From assembly GCA_036569045.1 (NCBI GenBank), contig DATCRI010000086.1:1-62310 (forward strand): a DNA stretch of 62,310 nucleotides, given 5' to 3'. The notes beneath the pieces are model-generated. The model searched no databases. It saw nothing but the letters and a program-made list of their open reading frames with translations, and was not told where the DNA came from. The translations under genes and the position numbers were made by a program. The stretch's first letter is position 1; each line of letters opens with the position of its first letter. The DNA comes from Chthoniobacterales bacterium. Its GTDB lineage: Bacteria; Verrucomicrobiota; Verrucomicrobiia; Chthoniobacterales; JAATET01. This document shows positions 58,468 to 62,310 of this stretch, piece by piece.

Positions 58468-59661
58468 ATGAGCATTCCGAGCATTATTGACCCGTCCCGA
58501 CTGGAAGGACTGGAGCTGAACAACGACGAAGTGGCCCGCTACTCGCGCCATCTCATCATGCCCGAGGTCACGCTCGCCGGTCAGAAGAAACTCAAGGCCG
58601 CGAAGGTCCTTTGCATCGGCACCGGCGGCCTCGGCTCGCCCATCGCCCTTTACCTCGCCGCCGCCGGCGTCGGCACGCTCGGCCTCGTCGATTTCGACAC
58701 CGTCGATTTCTCGAACCTCCAGCGCCAGATCCTCCACGGCACGAAGGATGTCGGCCGCAAGAAGATCAACAGCGCCCGCGACCGCATCAAGGACGTGAAC
58801 CCGAACGTCCAGGTAAACCTGCACGACGCCTTCTTCACGAGCGAGAACGCCCGCGAGATCGTCGAGCAATACGACATCGTGATCGACGGCACGGACAATT
58901 TTCCGACGCGTTATCTTTCCAACGACATCTGCGTCTTTCTCAAGAAGCCGAACATCTACGGCTCCATCTTCCGATTCGACGGCCAGGTCACGGTCTTCGC
59001 TCCGCACCTCGGCGGTCCGTGCTATCGCTGCCTGTATCCTGAGTCGCCGCCGCCGGGCATGGTCCCGAGCTGCGCCGAGGGCGGCGTGCTGGGCGTGCTG
59101 CCAGGCATCATCGGCGTCATTCAAGCCATCGAAGCGGTCAAGCTCATCGTCGGCATCGGCGAGCCGCTCATCGGCCGCCTGCTCCATTTCGACGCGCTCA
59201 AGATGAAATTCCGCGAGTTCAAGGTGCGCAAGGATCCCAAGTGCCCCGTGTGCTCCGAGAATCCGACCATCACCGAGCTCATCGACTACGACACCTTCTG
59301 CGGCATCCCGCAGGCCGCCGCGGCGGAAGAAGCCGAACCACCCGTGCCGGAGATCTCCGTGGAGGAACTCAAGCGCAGGCAGGACGCCGGCGAGAAATTC
59401 GTCCTCCTCGACGTGCGCGAACCCTACGAATACGACATCGCCCGCATCCCCGGATCGAAATTGATCCCGCTCGGCGAGCTGCACGCACGCCTGAGCGAAC
59501 TCGACACGGCGGACGAGATCGTCATCCACTGCAAGAGCGGCTATCGCAGCGCCAATGCCCTGCGCGAGCTGCAGGGTGCCGGCTTCGCGAAGGTCTGGAA
59601 TGTCGAAGGCGGCATCCTCGCCTGGGCCGACCGCGTCGACCCGAGCGTCGCGAAATACTAG
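58468..59661 (+). CDS. MoeB/ThiF adenylyltransferase fused to rhodanese (MoeZ-like)
   Basis: 397 residues. The E1-like adenylation domain has GTGGLGSP (51-58), the DFDTVDFSNLQRQILH region and GTDNFPTRY. A zinc site is formed by Cys185, Cys188, Cys259 and Cys262. Cys202 in PSCAEGG is a candidate thioester cysteine. The C-terminal rhodanese domain (about 295-397) has active-site Cys355 in IVIHCKSGYRS. This class activates the C-terminal Gly of MoaD/ThiS-like carriers and supplies sulfur. The carrier protein gene is not nearby. The ATG at 58468 gives the family N-terminus. Confidence 0.93.
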   Translation: MSIPSIIDPSRLEGLELNNDEVARYSRHLIMPEVTLAGQKKLKAAKVLCIGTGGLGSPIALYLAAAGVGTLGLVDFDTVDFSNLQRQILHGTKDVGRKKINSARDRIKDVNPNVQVNLHDAFFTSENAREIVEQYDIVIDGTDNFPTRYLSNDICVFLKKPNIYGSIFRFDGQVTVFAPHLGGPCYRCLYPESPPPGMVPSCAEGGVLGVLPGIIGVIQAIEAVKLIVGIGEPLIGRLLHFDALKMKFREFKVRKDPKCPVCSENPTITELIDYDTFCGIPQAAAAEEAEPPVPEISVEELKRRQDAGEKFVLLDVREPYEYDIARIPGSKLIPLGELHARLSELDTADEIVIHCKSGYRSANALRELQGAGFAKVWNVEGGILAWADRVDPSVAKY

Positions 59662-59692
59662 GCCCCGCTTCCAGAAGCTCACAGCGGGAAGA

Positions 59693-60409
59693 TCAGCCGA
59701 GCGCTTCCCGCAACCGGGCCTGCGCGGCGCGGCCGAGGGCGACCGGCTCCGGACAACCCGCGAGCCAGACGTGCTCCTCGTCGCGCGACATCCGCTGGGT
59801 GCGTTGAATGGCGCCGACATTGAGGATGAGCGACCGGCTCACGCGCACGAACGGCGGCGTCGGCAAAGTGCGCTCGTAGGCGCTCAGCGTCTGACAAATC
59901 ATCAGCGGGGCCTCACCCGCGATAGAGAAGCGCGTGAAGTCGCCGTCCGCCTCGAGCGCGGCGACTTTTTCGAGCGTCGCCACGACCGTTCGCCCCGGGG
60001 AGCGCAGGCAGATGCGGTCGCTCGCGAGAAAGGATGGCCCGGCCGTCTCGTTCAATCCGCACGCCTCGCGGAGCCGGCTCACCGCCTGGGCCAGCCTTTG
60101 TGCGCGCACCGGCTTCAGCAAATAGTCCACGGCTTCCACCTCGAAGGCACGGATCGCGTGCTCGGAATACGCCGTGACGAACACGACCTTCGGCGGCTGG
60201 CCGCGGCCGCGAAGAAACGCGAAGCCGTCCTCGCCCGGCATACGGATGTCGAGAAACACGGCGTGGGGATTCGTGCGCGCACAGGCCTCGCGGGCCGCGG
60301 CGACATCGCCGGCCTCTGCGACCACTTCCACGCCCCCGATTTCGAGCAGCGATTGCCGCAGCGCCTGCCGCGCCAGCGGTTCGTCGTCCGCAAGGATCAC
60401 GCGGAGCAC
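59693..60409 (-). CDS. LytTR-family response regulator
   Basis: 238 residues. The receiver domain has DD at 8-9, phosphoacceptor Asp54 in HAVFLDIRMPGEDG and Lys99 in YLLKPV. The C-terminal LytTR DNA-binding domain (about 130-235) has the hallmark RVSRSLILNVGAI. It pairs with the LytS-like kinase just upstream, overlapping by 13 bases. Target genes are unknown; the divergent CBM2 gene is a candidate. Confidence 0.92.
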   Translation of the reverse strand: MLRVILADDEPLARQALRQSLLEIGGVEVVAEAGDVAAAREACARTNPHAVFLDIRMPGEDGFAFLRGRGQPPKVVFVTAYSEHAIRAFEVEAVDYLLKPVRAQRLAQAVSRLREACGLNETAGPSFLASDRICLRSPGRTVVATLEKVAALEADGDFTRFSIAGEAPLMICQTLSAYERTLPTPPFVRVSRSLILNVGAIQRTQRMSRDEEHVWLAGCPEPVALGRAAQARLREALG

Positions 60410-61449
60410 GGCTCTCCCTCCAGGCGTAGTTCCGCGGTGACGATCCCGTTCATCTGGCTCAATTCGAATTCCGCCCGGCCGGGATAATGAAACTCCAGTC
60501 GACGCCGCAACGTCTCGAGCCCCACGCCCTCGACGACCTCGAGGCTCTCCGGCAGACGCCCGGGATTACTGACGGATATCGTGAGCCGGTCGCCCTTGCA
60601 GCCCGCGTAGATCCGGATCGCGCAGCGCTCGGCCAGCAGGCCGTGCTTCACCGCATTCTCCACGAGCGGCTGGAGCAGAAAACTCGGCACGAGCCGGCGA
60701 CGGGCGTCGAGTTCCGCCCCCACACTGGTCTCCATCCGCTCGCCGAAGCGCGCCTGCTCGATGCGGAGATAGGCGGCGACGGCGTCGAGTTCCGAGGCCA
60801 GGGGCGCGAGCACGCTGTGCCGATGCTCGAGCGAATAGCGCAGGTAATCGGAGAGCTCATGCACCATCTCTCGCGCCGCCTCGGGATGGATCGGAATTTC
60901 CGAAGCGATCCCGTTGAGCGAATTGAAGAGAAAATGCGGGTCGAGCTGGGCGCGGAGGAGTTGCAGTTCCATGCGCTGCGCCGATTCCGTGGCCGATTGC
61001 GCCCGCGCGGCTTCGCCAAGGGCGCGAGCCCGCGTCTGCAGCCCGAAGTAAACGAGACTCCACGCCAGATACACGAGCGAGATGAAGATGATGCGAAAAA
61101 GCCACTCCTCGCGTGGCGTCCAGCCGGGGCTGTGCCAGCCGGTCATCTCGACGAAACCTCGCGAAATCGCCGCCTGGGAGAAGCCGGCGGCGAGGCTCAG
61201 CGCCACCATCCACACCGCAGTGCGAAAGCGAAAGGGATCCGCCAGCGTGGGCCGCCGATAGATTCCGTAGAGCACCAGAGAGAACAGGAACGCCAGCGGC
61301 TCCTGCATTAGCGTCAGCCCGAGCGCGCGACCGAAGTCCTCGAAAGTGACGTAGCGCACGACAAACTCGAAGGCGCCGAAGATCAGCCAGATGACGATGT
61401 TGATCTTCCAGAACGAAACGGAAAACCATCGATCGAGCCGGGATTGCAC
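60397..61449 (-). CDS. LytS-type sensor histidine kinase
   Basis: 350 residues from a GTG at 61449 (VQSRLDRWFSVSFWKIN). Membrane helices lie in about residues 15-140, followed by a His_kinase domain with QLDPHFLFNSLNGIA (His172), PLVENAVKHGL and the G box GVGLETLRRRLEFHYPG. The ligand or signal is unknown. The reading frame stays open upstream to 61707 but that stretch is Arg/Pro-rich without similarity. The stop overlaps the regulator gene. Confidence 0.9.
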   Translation of the reverse strand: MQSRLDRWFSVSFWKINIVIWLIFGAFEFVVRYVTFEDFGRALGLTLMQEPLAFLFSLVLYGIYRRPTLADPFRFRTAVWMVALSLAAGFSQAAISRGFVEMTGWHSPGWTPREEWLFRIIFISLVYLAWSLVYFGLQTRARALGEAARAQSATESAQRMELQLLRAQLDPHFLFNSLNGIASEIPIHPEAAREMVHELSDYLRYSLEHRHSVLAPLASELDAVAAYLRIEQARFGERMETSVGAELDARRRLVPSFLLQPLVENAVKHGLLAERCAIRIYAGCKGDRLTISVSNPGRLPESLEVVEGVGLETLRRRLEFHYPGRAEFELSQMNGIVTAELRLEGEPCSA

Positions 61450-61709
61450 GCCCGCATCGTGCGAATCGCGCGGCGCAGGGTCAACACCGCAAAGTCTTCC
61501 GCGCGGCGGGTTCAACGACTTTCCGGCCCGATTCGCCGAGTGCGGCGCGACAACCGGGAATTTGCCGGCAAATCGTAGAGTCCGCCATCCGCACCGATGC
61601 CCGATTTCCGTCTTCTGCCCTCCACGCGCGCTCGACAGCGCGAAAAACGCCCCGATCTCGCCGGCCCGAGGGAATTCATTTCCTACCGGGAAGGACAATT
61701 CTTTCAATC
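61450..61709. other. Intergenic region between the LytS gene and the CBM2 gene
   Basis: No convincing gene is seen in these 260 bases. A perfect 14-base palindrome, ATTTGCCGGCAAAT, lies at 61560-61573 and a hairpin (CGCGCT-CGAC-AGCGCG) at 61627-61642. Both promoters of the divergent units should lie here. Confidence 0.6.
61560..61573. promoter_or_regulatory. Perfect 14-base palindrome, candidate operator
   Basis: ATTTGCCGGCAAAT reads identically on both strands. It is 111 bases before the LytS start and 211 before the CBM2 start, a plausible position for a regulator of either divergent unit. Confidence 0.4.
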
Positions 61710-61787
61710 ATGGCTTTCGTAACCTATCGTCGCCGCACCATCGAAAAATCGATTCCGGGTCCTTTTCTCTCACCGATCATTCCATGA
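61710..61787 (+). CDS. Possible 25-codon upstream open reading frame coupled to the CBM2 gene
   Basis: ATG at 61710 is preceded by GGAAGGA about 14 bases upstream and opens a frame of 25 codons (MAFVTYRRRTIEKSIPGPFL then SPIIP) ending in a TGA that overlaps the ATG of the CBM2 gene (ATGA at 61784-61787). The CBM2 ATG has no evident ribosome-binding site of its own, so coupling is plausible. No homology is recognised; it could be chance. Confidence 0.35.
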   Translation: MAFVTYRRRTIEKSIPGPFLSPIIP

Positions 61788-62310
61788 AAACGCTTTTCCT
61801 TGCCGCGCTTCTCCTTGCCTTCCCGTTTGCGGCCTCCGCCCAGAGCGCCGCAAACACGACCTACCAGACAAGTCAGGTGCGCGTGACCTTCACGGTCTCC
61901 GGCGACTGGGGTAGCGGCTTCCAGGGCGACGTCACGATCGACAATCTGACCAGCACCCCCATCCCGAACTGGCAGCTTTCCTTCCAAATGCCGCGCACCG
62001 TCTCGTCGATCTGGAACGCGCGAGTCGTCTCCCGTGTCGGCGAGGTCTACACCTTCGACGCCCAGCCCTATTCCTGGAACCAGTCGATCCCCGCCGGCGG
62101 CCGGGTTAGCTTCGGATTCACCGGAGCCCCCGGGGCGCTGACCGCCCCGCCCACCGGCTTCGCCTTCCAATCCGGGGCATCGACCCCGACCCCGACTCCG
62201 ACCCCGACTCCGACTCCGACTCCGACTCCGACTCCGACTCCGACTCCCACTCCCACTCCCACTCCCACTCCCACTCCCACTCCCACTCCCACTCCCACTC
62301 CCACTCCCAC
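61784..62310 (+). CDS. Secreted protein with CBM2-like carbohydrate-binding domain, truncated by the window end
   Basis: From the ATG at 61784 a signal peptide (about 1-19, ending ASAQ) is followed by a CBM2-like domain (about 25-125). Aromatic and other family landmarks are [20 protein letters not shown] (Trp at GDWGSG), [37 protein letters not shown] Thr-Pro linker of at least 21 repeats then runs to the edge. CBM2 binds cellulose, chitin or xylan, so a glycoside hydrolase or other polysaccharide-active domain is expected beyond the window. The frame stays open to the end. Confidence 0.85.
   Translation, partial: MKTLFLAALLLAFPFAASAQSAANTTYQTSQVRVTFTVSGDWGSGFQGDVTIDNLTSTPIPNWQLSFQMPRTVSSIWNARVVSRVGEVYTFDAQPYSWNQSIPAGGRVSFGFTGAPGALTAPPTGFAFQSGASTPTPTPTPTPTPTPTPTPTPTPTPTPTPTPTPTPTPTPTPTP
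62183..62310 (+). repeat. Six-base tandem repeat encoding a Thr-Pro linker
   Basis: From 62183 the sequence is a tandem hexamer array, first ACCCCG/ACTCCG, then ACTCCC units from about 62243 to the window end, encoding (Thr-Pro)n with n at least 21. The two internal blocks are each homogeneous. Confidence 0.9.

Noticed and set aside
61450-61707. N-terminal extension of the LytS-like kinase to the ATG at 61707
   Set aside because: The extension is Arg/Pro-rich without similarity or membrane features. The GTG at 61449 begins just before the first membrane helix.
62068-62310. Minus-strand Gly-Val repeat frame at the right edge
   Set aside because: It is the antisense reading of the Thr-Pro repeat; the plus strand has a signal peptide and a CBM2 domain in frame.
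62183-62310. CRISPR-like array in the terminal repeat
   Set aside because: It is a six-base tandem microsatellite in a protein-coding frame, without spacers.

Overview
This is a GC-rich bacterial chromosome segment of mostly housekeeping genes, with a few accessory islands. The family mix suggests the phylum Verrucomicrobiota. It includes a DCC/lipase-maturation-factor fusion, a LysM/TPR lipoprotein next to smpB, Tat-exported GFO/IDH oxidoreductases, a choice-of-anchor beta-propeller protein, and rpoBC running into rpsB-tsf. That placement is an inference from gene content; no rRNA is present to confirm it. I saw no tRNA, rRNA, CRISPR array, insertion sequence or prophage by eye.

Layout. 1-2809: the 5' part of tsaB, then tsaE (tRNA t6A), divergent from pgi, a small lipoprotein gene and a pentad-repeat protein gene. 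2837-7783: a compact four-gene minus-strand operon of PspA (ESCRT-III superfamily), an AAA ATPase with a Vps4/katanin-like pore loop, a membrane-hairpin coiled-coil protein, and a membrane-anchored substrate-binding/OmpA fusion. This is the most interesting candidate system in the window. 7828-12891: DCC-LMF fusion, rhomboid-like protein, M16 peptidase, ispD, yqeY. 13013-16178: gltX-aroE convergent with ribF. 16183-21751: nusA-infB-rbfA-nrnA-truB-ribF translation cluster. 21883-22518: nth. 22536-30596: a long tightly packed minus-strand run in transcription order rpoZ, smpB, LysM lipoprotein, nuoB, nuoC, rnd, nadC, birA, S41 protease, tsaD, thioredoxin-like protein. 30711-42694: rplK-rplA-rplJ-rplL-rpoB-rpoC-rpsB-tsf, also on the minus strand and continuous with the previous run.

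42812-45891: ctaA-ctaB-SCO1-DUF420, a cytochrome oxidase assembly operon without oxidase structural genes. 45937-54521: accessory genes for a GH1 glycosidase, a Tat-exported oxidoreductase, an L,D-transpeptidase lipoprotein, an amidase, a VOC protein, a GT28 glycolipid glycosyltransferase, a homocysteine methyltransferase and several unknown proteins. 54536-56360: a TolB-like/TPR protein gene split by a frameshift. 56496-59661: a choice-of-anchor I protein with a strong terminator, then a MoeB-rhodanese gene. 59693-61449: a LytS/LytTR two-component pair, divergent from a secreted CBM2 protein gene that runs off the window inside a Thr-Pro microsatellite.

The genes are packed. Many same-strand neighbours overlap by four bases (ATGA) and two convergent pairs also overlap by four bases, so translational coupling is probably widespread. 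All positions and motifs were read by eye. Family calls come from motif recognition, not database searches.
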